From assembly GCF_036417845.1 (NCBI RefSeq), contig NC_089983.1, positions 24,519,207-24,583,206 on the forward strand: a stretch of DNA of 64,000 bases. Direction: 5' to 3'. Both the position numbers and the translations under genes were made by a program. The stretch is from Apteryx mantelli. Lineage: Eukaryota; Chordata; Aves; Apterygiformes; Apterygidae. The notes under the pieces are model-generated. The model searched no databases and was not told the DNA's origin. It saw only the letters and a program-made list of their open reading frames with translations. Below, piece by piece: positions 19,701 through 33,595 of this stretch (position 1 is the stretch's first letter; each line of letters opens with the position of its first letter).

Positions 19701-22700
19701 ATTTAGTGTATGGAATGATTTAGGTGAATGCCATATGCCTTCTATTCAAAAGTTGCGTGATTTCAAATGTGAGATAGAAAGCATTATTAATTACATGGCA
19801 AAGTCACCTGATGAAAGTGAGTTTTTGTAACTATATGACAGTTTGTAAAATGTATGAGTTTACTATTAAGTACTTTAAGTCATTTGCAAATCTCCATTGA
19901 GATAGTGCTGCTGAGGATTTGAAACCATGAATGGAATATATGGAGATACATACTTTCTTTCTGTTTAGGAGCTAGTCTAAAACTCTTTCTCCTATAATAA
20001 GTTGACTTATAAAATGTTAGTCAGATTAAGTTTTAAAATATGACCCTGGGGCTTCTTCCATCAGCAAAACATGTCAGGGTTACTCCAGTAGTGGTACTCT
20101 CTGTTTTTGAAAGAAGAATTAATGTTAAATTTGGAATTAAAAAAATAACTGTAAAAGAAGAAAAACAGCTTATCAGTTGGTTACATGTTTTAATGAAGTG
20201 GGGAGGAAAGAAAGAAAAATATTAGAAGGAGTCGTGCTAAGATATGTGTTCTTGTAAGCTGGAGAAAATGCAGTACAAGATGATTAGAAATGATTTTTCA
20301 GTACAAGTCAGTCTTTAAAAAGCAAATTTAACCAAATTACTGGAATTAAAATCAAGCAAAACGAAAGACAAATTGAGCTCTCCCTGTTCTTCTGGCCTCT
20401 CTTCTGTAATACCTCTCCAAGTTTAGGCCAACTGGATTACAGCTAATGTAAACACAAGCCTTTAGACTAAATTAAAAAAAATCCTGGAACACTTAGGTAT
20501 AGGTATTGATTTTTTTTTTTTAAACTAGAACTCTTAGTGAGTTAAGTCTTAGTGAGTTATGAGTATCCATTTTCTCCTACTATTACACTGTAGTATTACA
20601 AAGTTTCCTGCTTATTGGTGTAAGCATTTTAGTCTGGGAGTTCCCTTGTGAGAAGGGCTGTTTATATAGAAGGTCATGAACACGAGAGCCAAATTTTATT
20701 ACACAGGGTAACTGTTTGTTACCATCAATATTAACAGCGTGTCTCTTTCAATTTTAAAGAGCAGTTAAAGCACTGAAACTGAGAGTCCTGGGAGGTTCAA
20801 GTCTGTGAACGGGAAGCACTTAGGAACTGTTTTATTCAGCAGTACTTGACAAGCAGACACCAAACAACTGCTGTATGCATTTTAGTACTACCTCTTAGCA
20901 AGGACAGAGTTTGCTTTTTAAGGAGCAGAGATGAAACATGGCAAGCAAAAATAATAATTTTTAAAAAGACAATTCCATGTAATACAGAAGAAATGAGTTA
21001 AAACAATTTTTGCTGTGCACTGAACATGACTAGAAAGTACCACAGGGAATGCAAAAGATAATTGAAATAGTAAAGAAATACAGACTAATGTGCTTTCCAC
21101 AAAAGGACACTATTCCATGATGCAAAATTTAGGGTAACTTAAAATTGTGAGTATGAATCAGTAAATTAATATAAAAAGAATAGTGACACATGAAGGAACG
21201 TTATAATTATCCCCAAATCTGCTGCCCAGAACAGACTAGTTCCCCACATAGTGGGTTGTGTTGGGCTCCCCACAGAAGGCAAGGCTCCTTGGAGGGCTCC
21301 CTTTCCGGCTCTGGGAAGCCGCTTTCCTGCGGCCTTGGTCTGTGTTACGTGTCTGAAATCAGCCTGAGCGAGCAACCACGTCAGCTCCCTGCCCAGCGGG
21401 GACTCATCCGAGGCAGGAGCTGAGCTTTCAAGGCACAGCTGGCACCTGCGCCTGCTTGTCAACAGGCTGCCTCTGCTGCGGGGCGCTTGGAGGTCCCCTC
21501 ACCTCCTGTCATTTCCCTTTTGTGATCAGTCCTCTTCTGAGGGAGCAGTTTCTGACTGAGGTGTAAGATTTCCTCAGACCTTCTTAGGTAACACTGCTTC
21601 TGCTCATATCTTGGAAGTTTCTACTGGAAACAGAAATTCCTGTAGAAAGTCAGGATTGCAGAGAAGGGTGTTTGTCCAAAGTCATCCAAGGACTCCATAT
21701 TCTCTGTTTCACATCCCTCTACACTGCTTTTCCTGGGCAGTACTAGGAGAATCACTGGAAAGGCCAGAGTTGCAAAATATGTTATAAATTGCTGGTGACA
21801 GCCCACAGGTCTCATGAGGGAACATAACTGCCTCCCTGCATCTGCACTGAGGTGGGGGCCAGACCTGCAAGGTTGCCTTGCTGACCGCAAAGCCAGGCTG
21901 CCTGTCCTCCACAGTACAGACCAGGAGCTCTTGCTCATGGCGGTAGGTATTGCCATGCCGTTGTCTCATGGATGCACAACACCTGGTAGCTCTTCCAGGT
22001 GCGCCTGCTGCAGCTGCTTTGTCAGTTGTAAGTGAGCACTAGGTGCGCTGGGCTCCTGCGGGGCGCAGGGTGCCCAGGTGGAGGCTGTTTGCCCCAGCTC
22101 CCTGTGGCTCCGAGCAGTGTTGTGGCAAACGAGAGGTGCCTGAGGGAGCACAAAAGAGGCTTTGCAGGACTGGTTGAGAGGGAATCTGCCTGTGCCCTTT
22201 CAGTAGGGCCCATACCGACATATGATGAGCTTTCTCTACTTTTCACTTGTGCTGTTGGGAAATTATCAGGTGTGGGGGCTTATACACTTAAAATTGGTGC
22301 CAAGCTACACAGTCCTGCATGATTTCAGCATTAGTCTGAGGGAGTGCTTAAATGCATAGGTTCTTCTAAGGAAGAGGTAATCGGGAGGGCTTCATGGCAT
22401 CAACAGGTTGGCAGTTTGGGGGTGGGGTGTTATTTATTTATCAAAAAATCCACCTAGCTAGTCTCTCAGTTAACCTATAGAGCAAGCACTTGGTATCTCA
22501 GCACCTTTGATTATCAAAAAGATGTAATAGCAAGCTCTGGTCTTTCTTTTTTTTTTTTTTTAATCTAGTGCACCTCTAGGCAACTAGTTGTTCAGTAGTT
22601 GGAATAAGAAAAATCTTTTTGAGACCTGTGATAGTTTACCTTTCCTATAGAGCATCTTTTGTTAAGGCTGATAAACTTTATTTGAATGGGATAATCCCTC

Positions 22701-25700
22701 AGCCAATCCATCCTTCTGAAGTTTATAGCTAACCAAACACTTTCAGCTTTCTTTTCTTCAGCCATTTGTAAATACTTCTCATGAGATGAGCATGAAACTG
22801 GTTGTTCTGTGGCCTGCAACTTCCTTGTGAGTTCTAATATGCTGCTGGGAAAAGAGGTTTTGGGTTCTCCAGTCATCGTTTTGGTGCTGGTGAAGTATGC
22901 AAATATAGGATAAGAAGGGGTGTAGTTTTACATAACATGGATTTGAACTCTTTGATCTGGTTGTATTATATCCCTCATAGTTTTTATCATGGAAAGTAAA
23001 GCTAGAGAGATTCCAGAAAACACTTGGAAATGTTCATCTGATGGAACATCTTTACTGCAGCCGGTCTACCATGATTTAAAGGAGACCAAGCTGTTTTGGT
23101 TTCCTTCTGTCCTAAATAGCTTGCATGGGACACTTTATGTACAAATCTTGTTATGTATCTGGAATATATTCTGGAAACCAGCTGCTGTATCAACATTGCC
23201 ATGGTTTCTGGGTAATCCGGTACAAGTCTTTGTGGGTGGCAAAGTACAGATACTGATATGATCTAGAGGGGATAGCTGCAGATGGGAAGAATCTGGATTT
23301 CTATCTGCCCTGTGTCCCATGGTATTGCCCTGTGTGATTTCTGGGTGAAGCTCATTGCCTCAGCTATAGAGCTGGCTCAGGATTCTTTCACGTTTTGAGG
23401 GGTGGGGGGAAGGTTCTTGGAAACCCCTACTTTTGAAAAAGCCTTTCTGGTTATGCTGTGAAAGAGTCAGGACCTACAAAAGGGGAAGCCACTGCCATAT
23501 ATGTTCTTTTTCTCTTCGCCCTCTGTGGTGGAACTGATGACACAGGCAAGCCTGTGCTTCCCATTACTAAACTTAAAGTTGCTGCCCTTCTTAATTCTGT
23601 GTGAGGATTTGGGATGCTGTTATACAAACATTGTAGAAAATGGAATTCATTTTAAAGTTAGAATATTCAAACATATTAGTACGTAGAAATGAAGTCAAAG
23701 CATTCACCAGTATCAACTCTATGCTGTGGTATAATATGTGATACTGTATACGTGTGTTACTTACAGACACGCTTTTTTCCTGGTGTCACTATACCTGGAT
23801 GAGTTCACTACAGATCTTCATATCTGTTTGTAGAAGCAGTGAGCAAGAACTCCAGCCAAAGGAAAAGTAGACTTTATTTCTTTCCCATGAGTATAGCTCA
23901 GCGTTTATGCATATCAGACACACGTTTCACTTTGCCCCACCCCCCCCACCAAATCCTTGCACTTTTATGAAACTGCAGAATTGCTTGTGCATTTAAAAAA
24001 AAAAAAGTATATGACCTCATGCAAAATAAGAAGAAAAGATAACACACAGGTCAGTAGAGCAATCGGGATCAAACAGGAACTAAAACTAAAAGAATTAACA
24101 TATAGATAAATTGTAAATGTTAAATGGCAATAACTTTTAAAGGAAATTAGAATAACTTCATCAAATAGGACTCTAAAGGCAAAGTCATCTCACACACTGC
24201 TAGACCAGTGCAGAGAAGACTTGGAAGAAGAAAGCTGATGAGGTGGGATCAGACATGCAGAATGCTAAGCGCTTTTTCCAGGAAGCTGGCTACCCTAAAC
24301 TTAATGAGCTGTGTTGATATGCATGTATAATACTCATGCACACTGCCTAGGTGAAGGACACTCAAAGTTCCCATTCAGGTGCTTAATGCCTTGCAGGAAT
24401 TTCATTAGTTTTGCCACTGAAAGCAACAAGAAGTTTTAAGTCTAAAAGACAAATGTGTATAAATACTGCAGATGCTCATTTATCTGACTCCTCTGTAGCC
24501 AGATTTGCTTTCAGTTGTTTTCATGTGTTATTGCCATGAAAATAAGTTCATTTGTCTAAGTATATTCTGTACTTTTAATCTTATTTAGATAAGTGAATGT
24601 CTAGTGTATACTTATGGCTTAGTTAAAGGTTCTTTCATATATAAAATCATAGTTTGTCAATCCTATTACTTTATCAGTGAGCCTTACAGAAAGATGTTCC
24701 AGAAGATGATGCTTCCTTAGGAAAATAAGAACATTATTTAAAAAGCATGACTTCATCATAAACTCCCAGAAAAGAATGGAGATATTTTTCTAACTATATG
24801 GCACTCTGCATGATGTGACAATGTAGTATAACATAGTTCAATTATATATTTGATTAGAGTAAGTCAGTGATTCAGTGAACGAAGGGCCTAATCCTGCAGT
24901 TCTAATTTTAGCACAAATCCCATCAAGTGCAAGACTGAATGAAGGTTTAGTTTGGCTTGGTCTTGGATTATGTTATTTTTAATGTTTGGTTGCTTTTTAG
25001 TTTTCCAAAACAAATAGATGTTTTATTGTATTTAGTTGCAATTGTATGTTACTGTGTATTTTTTCTATAATATAATGAAGTTAATATAATGTCCAAGTGT
25101 ATTTACGTTGTCATATTGTAAGTCAATTGGTCTTACTTTTTCATCTTACTTGACAAACTACTGAAAACATAAACATCTCAAGCTAATGGTTCAGCCTTAT
25201 CTTTTACAAGTAGGAGCAGAATAATGTGTTAATAGAGCAGTGTTAGCTTTACACAATCTGAGTTTTATGTCTTGACAGCACGTCTTTAAAAATGAGTATG
25301 ATTTTGTTAATAATGCTATTGATTTATCACTAAAAAATATTTTAAATTATTCAAGAATCTTATACTCCTTCTAAAATACCTGAAGCCATGTGTAATGTTA
25401 AGAAAGCAGCAAGACCCAATGAATACATTGCAACTTGCAAAGTTGTTCATGTGGGTAATCATTAGGCTAGACTTCAACCCATAGATTTTGTTGAAACATA
25501 CAGGAGTTCTGGCTGATTTGGTGAGAGAAGTATCAGTTTTAAAGCCATGCAGTACCTGTATATAAAGATCATGAATCTTTAGGAGAACAGTTTTAGGGAT
25601 TGGCTCAAACTGAGGGTGGAATGAGATGGGAACACAGATGTGGTTGTGGCTAGCTTCTAGGAGGACCTCAGTCAGGCCCAGTGCAGAAAGGCATGGAGAC

Positions 25701-26303
25701 TCACTGTGCTGGAGCAGATACTAGTGAATGTAATCCATAAATGTTTAAAATTAGAGAAAACTGTGATAGTAACTTTCTGTAAAACTCTTTCTTTGATAAA
25801 GATCTGAGTGAAGCAGAAGTTCAGAGGCTGTCATACATGATCAGACCACAACTTTGTTTACTCTGCTATGCTGTCAATGATATCAGCAGTCTAACATCAG
25901 TTTGTTTTTAAGGAAGGAAAACAAAAACATTTCCTAATGGATCTAGGTAATGTTATCCTACAGAGGAATCTTTTTCTGATCCCTACTGTTGATCAGCTCG
26001 GACTATGAAGAATAAAATGTAATTATGCTTATTATCTTGATATTCATGTCTACAAACTTGTTTATGCTCATGAAGTCCACTCCTTTTTTAAAATTTATCT
26101 ATATTATTTTTCCATTAATTCTTGCTTATGTGTTTTCTTTTAACTCTGCAAAAGAAACACTGGTGCAAAAGATATGTTGTCTACTTAAGTTCATTGCCTA
26201 ACTATTAAATGAAACAGTGCTCAGAACAGGACATATATCATACCTTCCCCCACCCCCTAATTAAACAAAAAAGCCCCAAACTACTGACCCACTAAAGAAA
26301 AGC

Positions 26304-26325
26304 TTTTTTTTTTTTTTTTTTTTTT
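26304..26325. repeat. Poly-T run
   Basis: About 22 T residues in PDE11A intron 1, followed by AAAGGTAAGTAAG. It may be a homopolymer or the tail of an antisense retrocopy. No body of a retrocopy was recognised. Confidence 0.85.
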
Positions 26326-27390
26326 AAAGGTAAGTAAGTCTTTATTATTTGAAATCTGGAAATGGAGAATTGTGAGGATCAATGTTCCCTGGTTTTTGGA
26401 GAGTTGTTTTGGGAATCAAGGAATACTGTTGGCTAAGCTGTTTAATGCGTTATTGTCTGTTTTATTCAGCTTACCTTATAAGAAATATTGCTGTCAGTAG
26501 ATAAATGGACTGTATTTATTTACTTACTTGGGAGAGTAAATCCCAAGTTTTAGGGTTTGAGATGCTGAAGAATGGTACTAGTTTGTTCTCTTCTTGTCTT
26601 CATCTCTGGGGCTTGAGGGACTTTTTGGGAGGTGACAGGCATGGCTGCAGCAATCCTTACAGGGAAGTCTCTTCAGAGATTGCGTTAGTTAGTTAGTTGT
26701 CTCTTGTGTGCATGTTTCTTTTCTATAAGGTTCTGTCCATATTTGTTGTAGTGATTACTGCTTGGTTTCTTGTTTATACATAATATGATTTATACCATAT
26801 GTAATTTTATAGAGAAGAGTATCTAGAACAGACCTGATGCCTTCGTTTATTTTTCAAATTTGTATTTAGTTGTCTTTAATATTATGCTTTGAGTCTGGTA
26901 GTGTACTGTCTTTTGGATTGCTTTTTTTTGTTTTCTATTGAAGTTGATAGAACATAAATTAATAAATTGAAAAGGTCTTTTTCCAATTACAATTTCTCTA
27001 CTTCTACAGGTCTCTAGGCTCCTGGAGCACGGCTTCTTGTAAAGTCAATCAAAGTGATCTTAAATCAAATTTGTCTGTCCCATACAGTTCAGTAAAACAG
27101 TAATATTCAGCTTAACAAGCTGTCCAACATATTTTACTCTTTCATTACCTGTCTTTGACACTACTTTAGCTAATGTGATCTTGATCAGTAACTTAAATAT
27201 AGTATATTCAAAGAAAACTTACCTTAAGGTGTGCAGGTTTGGGGTGGGTTTTTTTGTTTGTTTGTTTTTGGGTTTTTTTGAGCCACTCCCAAGAAACAAC
27301 TGTGCAGTAGTGGGGGAACTACTAACTCGCATATAGTAGGCCGGGCCTGTTATACAAGGACCGCTTGTATTCTTCTGTTCTGTATGATTT

Positions 27391-27412
27391 AAAAAAAAAA
27401 AAAAAAAAAAAA
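27391..27412. repeat. Poly-A run, 22 bases
   Basis: An uninterrupted A22 preceded by about 120 bases of unclassified sequence and a G/T-rich tract (27241-27280) with GTTT repeats. It looks like a retroposon tail, but no family was identified and no clear target-site duplication was seen. Confidence 0.85.
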
Positions 27413-30400
27413 GTATTTCCAAATAGTAAAAAATGAGAAATAGCTTTTGCTTGTAGTTCTGCAACTGTAGTTCTATCACTTAGTCCGTTTCACTAAACCC
27501 TTCAGTGTCCTTAGGTTTTGGAGAGATAAAACTGTCTCTTTGTCATGAAGATTTCATTGCTGGAAATGTATTCAGACAGGTGGTTCATCCTGTGTTACGT
27601 TATTTGACTTTTAGCTAACTTGTTTTAGGATTATTCTTTTTTGGTCTAAATCATGCTAATAGTACTCATTTAAATGGTACTAATTTGATAAGGATATGAA
27701 AAAGACAGGTTTTCTTTTCAGTGTCTTTAAAAAAAAAAAAAAAGTACCTTTCTTTCCTAGTACTGTGTGAACTTGTATTGAAAATCCACATTGAAATCCA
27801 GTTGGTGAAACTTCACCCAGAAATTAAACTGTCTCTATTTCTATCATAACCACTTCCATTACATCAGTTATCTTGAGGAAAGAAGAATGTAGATTTAAAT
27901 TACATAAAAAAGAACAAAATACTTATTTTGAGTGTTGTTTCATGGGAATTTCAGAGACACACTATAGCCTTCTGTTGAATAGTGCATCTCATTAGAATTT
28001 TTTTGAGAAGAGATTTTTGGGGGAGGGGGGTTGTTTTTTTGAGTTTTTTTTTTGGAAATAAACAGGAAATGTCTAGACTCTTTTAGTAAGCGATAGAAAT
28101 AGTAGCCTCTTAGTGATGATTTACTACTTAATCATGGTCATCATGAAATTTTTTTTTTGTAGGCTTTATCTAAATGTAGCTGTTCAGTTTTCTGAACGTC
28201 CGGTGACTGTTATTTAGGGATTCCGGATCCAAATATACTAATGCCCAGATTGTTCTGCACCAAGGTAATTTTGCTATTGATCTCAAAGAAAGGAGTGGAC
28301 TTTTTTCTTATTTTCCACTTGAAACCATTTCTAAGAAGGAGATTACAGGAGATCCTTACTAAATATTCAGTCCACTCCTATCAGTAATACAGCTGATCAA
28401 CTTTTTTAGTCTCATGGTCAGATTTGCAAACTAATTTTATGAATGCAAAGGTAAATCCAGCGGACTTGGCACAGAGTAGTTGGGCATTATATGAGTAGGT
28501 CCTGATTCAAGCAATCTGAAGCTCCAGGTGCATCAAAATGAGTATCATATAAGATCAGAACTTGTGGCTATATTCTACATTTTGAGTTTTCAGCTGATGT
28601 GATGAAGGTAGGGGATCTTAGTGTATCAAAATGCACTTTTCTAGAAGTCGCTGATAAGACTTCATGTTGCTAACAGCTGCTGTTCCAGATTGTAGCATTT
28701 CTGATGCTTATGTTCTTGATCACTTTCAGGTCATGCTTTTAAGATAATCTTCACAGTCAAAAGAACTAGAAACTTTTTTTCTTTTTTAAATTTTCTTAAT
28801 GAAAGTTGGGATTCTGATATCATCACATGATTCCAGAACCCTAGAAGAAAGCTTTGTGTCTGTGCCTTAATTTGGCCTTGTATAGAATAAAAACACAAAG
28901 ATGTTTGGATATACTTTAAAAATGTCAATAAGTGAGAAAAGACAAAAGAACTGAGACTGCAGTGTCATTGCTCCAGCAGCTGAAATACTGGCACTTAGAC
29001 TGAATCAAGCCTGTTCTCTTCTGTGTGTTTTTTCTTGATTGAACATCACATTTTACAGGGTGATATTTCTCCAAAGAAGAATTTACAATCAATAAATAAT
29101 TTCAGACAAGATAAGGCTTATCCTCTAGAATAACTCTTCCTTGTTGGCAGTTCTGAAATGCTGATTGAAAGTGCCTCAGTCATTACACTTTGAATGGGTC
29201 TCTGACATCTGGAAATGTCATTATACAGAACCAGAACAGTAAAAACAATTATATGTTGTTTGGTTTTGGTAATGTTTTAATCAGTCAGTAGAAGATTTTA
29301 CATTAGAATTCCTCAGATTTTACTGTATGAAAATACTGCCAGTACAATTATAACTGGTGAGGTTTCTCAAAAAAGGAAGAGTATATTTTGCATCTGTTCT
29401 GTCCCTAATTTCTGAATGCAAGTCTTGACTATAAAAGATAAACTTGAAAGCAAATGCTCATTAGTATTATCACCATTAACATTCCTGAGCACCCAGAAGT
29501 GCAGTGCAGATGGGGACCCTGTTGTGCCACAGGCTGCCCTAACAAATGGGATAATACAATTTGCATCACAAAATGTTTGCAGGCTTATGGCCTCTCTCTG
29601 ATTTAGCAGCTTTGTTATCAGCTGCTAAACAGGCCTCCTTGCTCAAGGTTACTACCCTGTAAGTAGAAGTAGATGTAAATTGGTACAAGCTCCTCAGCCT
29701 CCACAGTTCACGCTTGGGTATTTGAGCTTCTATTGATGCTGTTAAATCTAGCAGAACCTGTCAGCTAGATCATACTGTGTACATCCTATTACAGCATAAG
29801 TGATGCAGCAAAGCGGGGTGGGGACACAAAAAAGTAGAATTGGTATATAGTACAATATGCACATAAGAAAGCTGAATGGCTGGTTGACCTGTATCATTCA
29901 GCAATATTAATGCTGGCAGAAATAGTATTTTATTTTGTTTACTTCTGTCTGTTTCCTCATTACTTCCCCTAATGCCACTGAAATGAAATTCTCGACTGCT
30001 TTTCCACTAAAGGTTGTAGAAAAGGTTTCACTTCATGTTCTAATAAATTTCACTTTTACCCAGTTCTTGTTGGAGTCTTATTTTTCAAGAATTCCCCCCT
30101 TTCCCAGTTAAATGGTTAAGTTCTCTATACTGTACCTGCACTACCTTTAGTCTCTGCTCCAGAGGTGCAATGCCCTTCAGCAAAGGGTGGTCCAGTTCTC
30201 TAGCATAAATGGATAATCTGATATTATCAGATGGCAATAAGACTGAAATAGGTGGTTGCATCTGTGTCTAATGGGACTAAGGCTTCTGGGAATAAGGCTG
30301 TGTGATTTGTTCCAGGATCCGTGTGCCTCCCTTATCCTATGTAGAGGCCCCAACAAGAGATACAAGCAGGGAATTTCCAAAATCTACTTGCAAAGGAGGT

Positions 30401-33400
30401 GCAGCAGTAGCAGTAATGAGTTGTAATTTAAAAAACAGGTTCCAGGTTGCTAGTTTCTCTATTTTACTAGTTTGCTGCTCTGTACCAGCACCCCCTAAGG
30501 AACATGATTGACATCTTTGTAGTCAAGTCTGTTCCTAACATGGGCAACTGTATTGTATAGATCCAATTCAGACGGGTTCACAAGGCTCTGTCCCATGTGC
30601 CATCTTTTGCTGTGGGTCAGACCACACTCTGACTGTACATTAGTCTTGAGGCCTCTTGTAAAGGCCATGACTATGTATGCCACAGGAAGAGAGAAGCAGA
30701 AGGGTCCTTGCCTTGATTTCTGTATCCTTACATGTAAATTTATTATCCCAGGAAGCTGATCACAGCTGGCAGACTTGTTCTGTCATGATGGTTAATGAGT
30801 CAGTGGAGATTTTGTGGAAGAATGAGAAAGAATATGGTCTATTCAGCCCCAGAGAGAATCAGTGTCTCTTGTCCTGGGCAAGGCAAATTTGCCATCTTAC
30901 TGTGTGGTACTGCCAAGAGACAGATGATCTCTAAATTTAAAGTAGCTGTTGATGGTGAGAAGCCATTTACTTAGTGGGGTACTTTCCAACATTTAATGCC
31001 CCCCCCTTTTTTTTTGTTTTGGGTCCAGACACAGGGCACTTAGTGGTGTATAATCTCAATAAACCTAAAACTGAACCTGCATACTTCCTTACTTTGAGTA
31101 ACAAGGTCCACAGATCTGGCTAATCTGGCCACAGATAAATACATTAGAATAAAGATGGAACTTCTACATGCTCATGGTAACTCCTCATATTTTGCTGTTT
31201 TGAAACTTTATTTTCATCAATGCGTAATTAGTCACTCTGTAGTAAATTTCCATAACTGGAATTTACTCCTGTTACTAAAATGTAAGCAAGGGAGAAGCTT
31301 CAGGCAGCTGGTATCTCCTGAGTGACTGACAGATTGTAAGTTTCAGTTGGACTAAAATACCCATTGTAGTGACCCTTGTTATCTAAACAAAAGAAATTTT
31401 CAGGTGGGCACAAATATGTCTTCCTGTTTCTTGTCATACACCTCTGTTTTGTCGTAGAGCAATGTATCTCTTTCAGTGAAATGTATTCAAATAGACAAAT
31501 CCTGACTCACTTCTAGTCCACCCAATTGTTACCCTTTTACAATTGAAAACCTTCTTGAAGATTGATTTTTATCTGTAAGACCCATAAGAGGTAAATCAAT
31601 AACAATATTGCTAATCAAGACTCCTTGTCATTTTGATGTCTCCCTGTGTACGCTATTTTGGGTTGAACAAAATCAGTAGAGTGAGGGTCTGTGTCTCTTC
31701 AGTAACACAAAGCATGTTATCAGTATTTCGGTAAAAATAATTCTAAATAGTTCAGACAGTATCAAGAAGTAGACGAAGAAATAATGTCCAATTTAATCAT
31801 TGGTGAGACCTGTGTGATACTTGCACTGCATCTCACTTTATGTGGACTGTTCTAGAAGAAGAATCTCCTAAGCATGGTCCTCTATGGTGCAGAATGGCTC
31901 AGCTCCTATTGAAGTTAATACGAAAGCATTCGGAAGCATGCGGAAAGCTCACAGGATCAAACAGGTCTGGGCCCTGGATGCCATTATTAAAAAACATTCA
32001 TCATGGGGGTTCTGGGTCTCCTAAAGAAATTGTTAGGCACAAATAATTCAAGGAAATCTCATTGCTTTACCAAAGAGCACACATTGGAAATCTGCTCTTT
32101 GTGGAAGCAAAGGCTGTTTAATACACTCCAGAGGCACAAATGGGTCCAGGGAAGAACAGCTCCTAATAAAATTACAGAATTAAAACAAAGCAATCAAAGA
32201 AAATTGTATAATTAAAAAATACCCAAAGCTTGATATTTTGTGGCAGTAGAACACTATAATTGCTATAAGAATAGCACAGTCAGTATTAATTCTTTACAAA
32301 GAATATAAAAAAAACGCAAAAAGCAACATAATAGCTAAATGTATATGTTAATCTCTATGCTGAGTGAGTGTTGACCACTTCTAAAGCATGTCACTTTGGA
32401 GGTGACTAAAACAGTCTTTCTGTAGTATTTGCAATGCAGAACAGGGAAATAAAAATCAGAATAAGATTTTTTTTTGGGAGGGGAAGGGAAATCTGTCTCA
32501 GTTTATAGCATGGGTAAAGATTTAATGAATTCTCTTCCTCATCACAGTCAAATCTTGTAGATTAAGGATGGTAAGGATTGTTCTTTCATCACCTGAGTCA
32601 AGAATACACAGACATTATTTCCCAACCAATATTGTCTAGACTTTCAAAAGACTTGCTTATTTTTGTACAACAGCTCAGTTCCCTCACATTAAGGAAGTCA
32701 GAACTGGCTGTAACCACTGGCTTCAGTGGAAACAGTAACTTAACCTTGGAAGAACAGAGCTGCTAATAGCAGTAATTCCCTGGCTAATGTAACAGGTACA
32801 GCTAGTAAAGATACTTCACTTATAAGATGAACAAAGATGGTGTTAGCACTACCTTTTCTAAACTTTGCAACCTCCTTTGAATCATTTTGTGATCTGTAAT
32901 TTGAGTTATGCTATTCCAGAGCAGAATGAATTTCAACCCATAATCTATTTGTGTCAGGTTAAGGCTCTCGCTAAGGACGGAAGGAAACCTTGGTGCAATC
33001 GAAGCTGTCAGTTGCAGACAGATGTCTTCCTAGTTATAGATTTACTTATTGACTGAGTTTCCAGAAAGTGCAACTTGTGCTTGGTGTTTCAGGAACTCAT
33101 TTGTTTTGGGAATATAGAGAAACAGTCAAGCCTTCTTCCAATAGACAATTCTTGTTTAAATGACCACTTAAAACAAACAAACCATATTCAGTTCCCTTTA
33201 GTTTTTGTCAATCTACGTTGAAAGACATTTTCTGCTAAAATTTGTAGTTTGTTCTCAGCTGTTTGCTTACTTCAAATGTTAATGTATTTATAAAAAGAAA
33301 AATTTAAGACTTTTATTATCAAAAGTACTATAAGCTCCACTTGCTATTCTGGTAACCATAGAAGTTGTACGAGAAGATATTTAAGGTGTCTTTTAAACTT

Positions 33401-33570
33401 TTCTGTTTGCATATACAGTAATCTTTCTCTAGTGGCAACTAGCTGTATGTACCCTGCAGAGGATGCTTAAAACAAAAACTGCAAATCCAGTCAGTATACC
33501 GTAGGAGTCAAGTTCTCAGCTAAGGTATGCACTAAAAAAATATACTGGCACTGGAGGGGACCCACATTAT

Positions 33571-33595
33571 ATTTATTTATTTATTTATTTATTTT
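33571..33595. repeat. (ATTT)n microsatellite
   Basis: About six tandem ATTT units in PDE11A intron 1. Confidence 0.95.
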
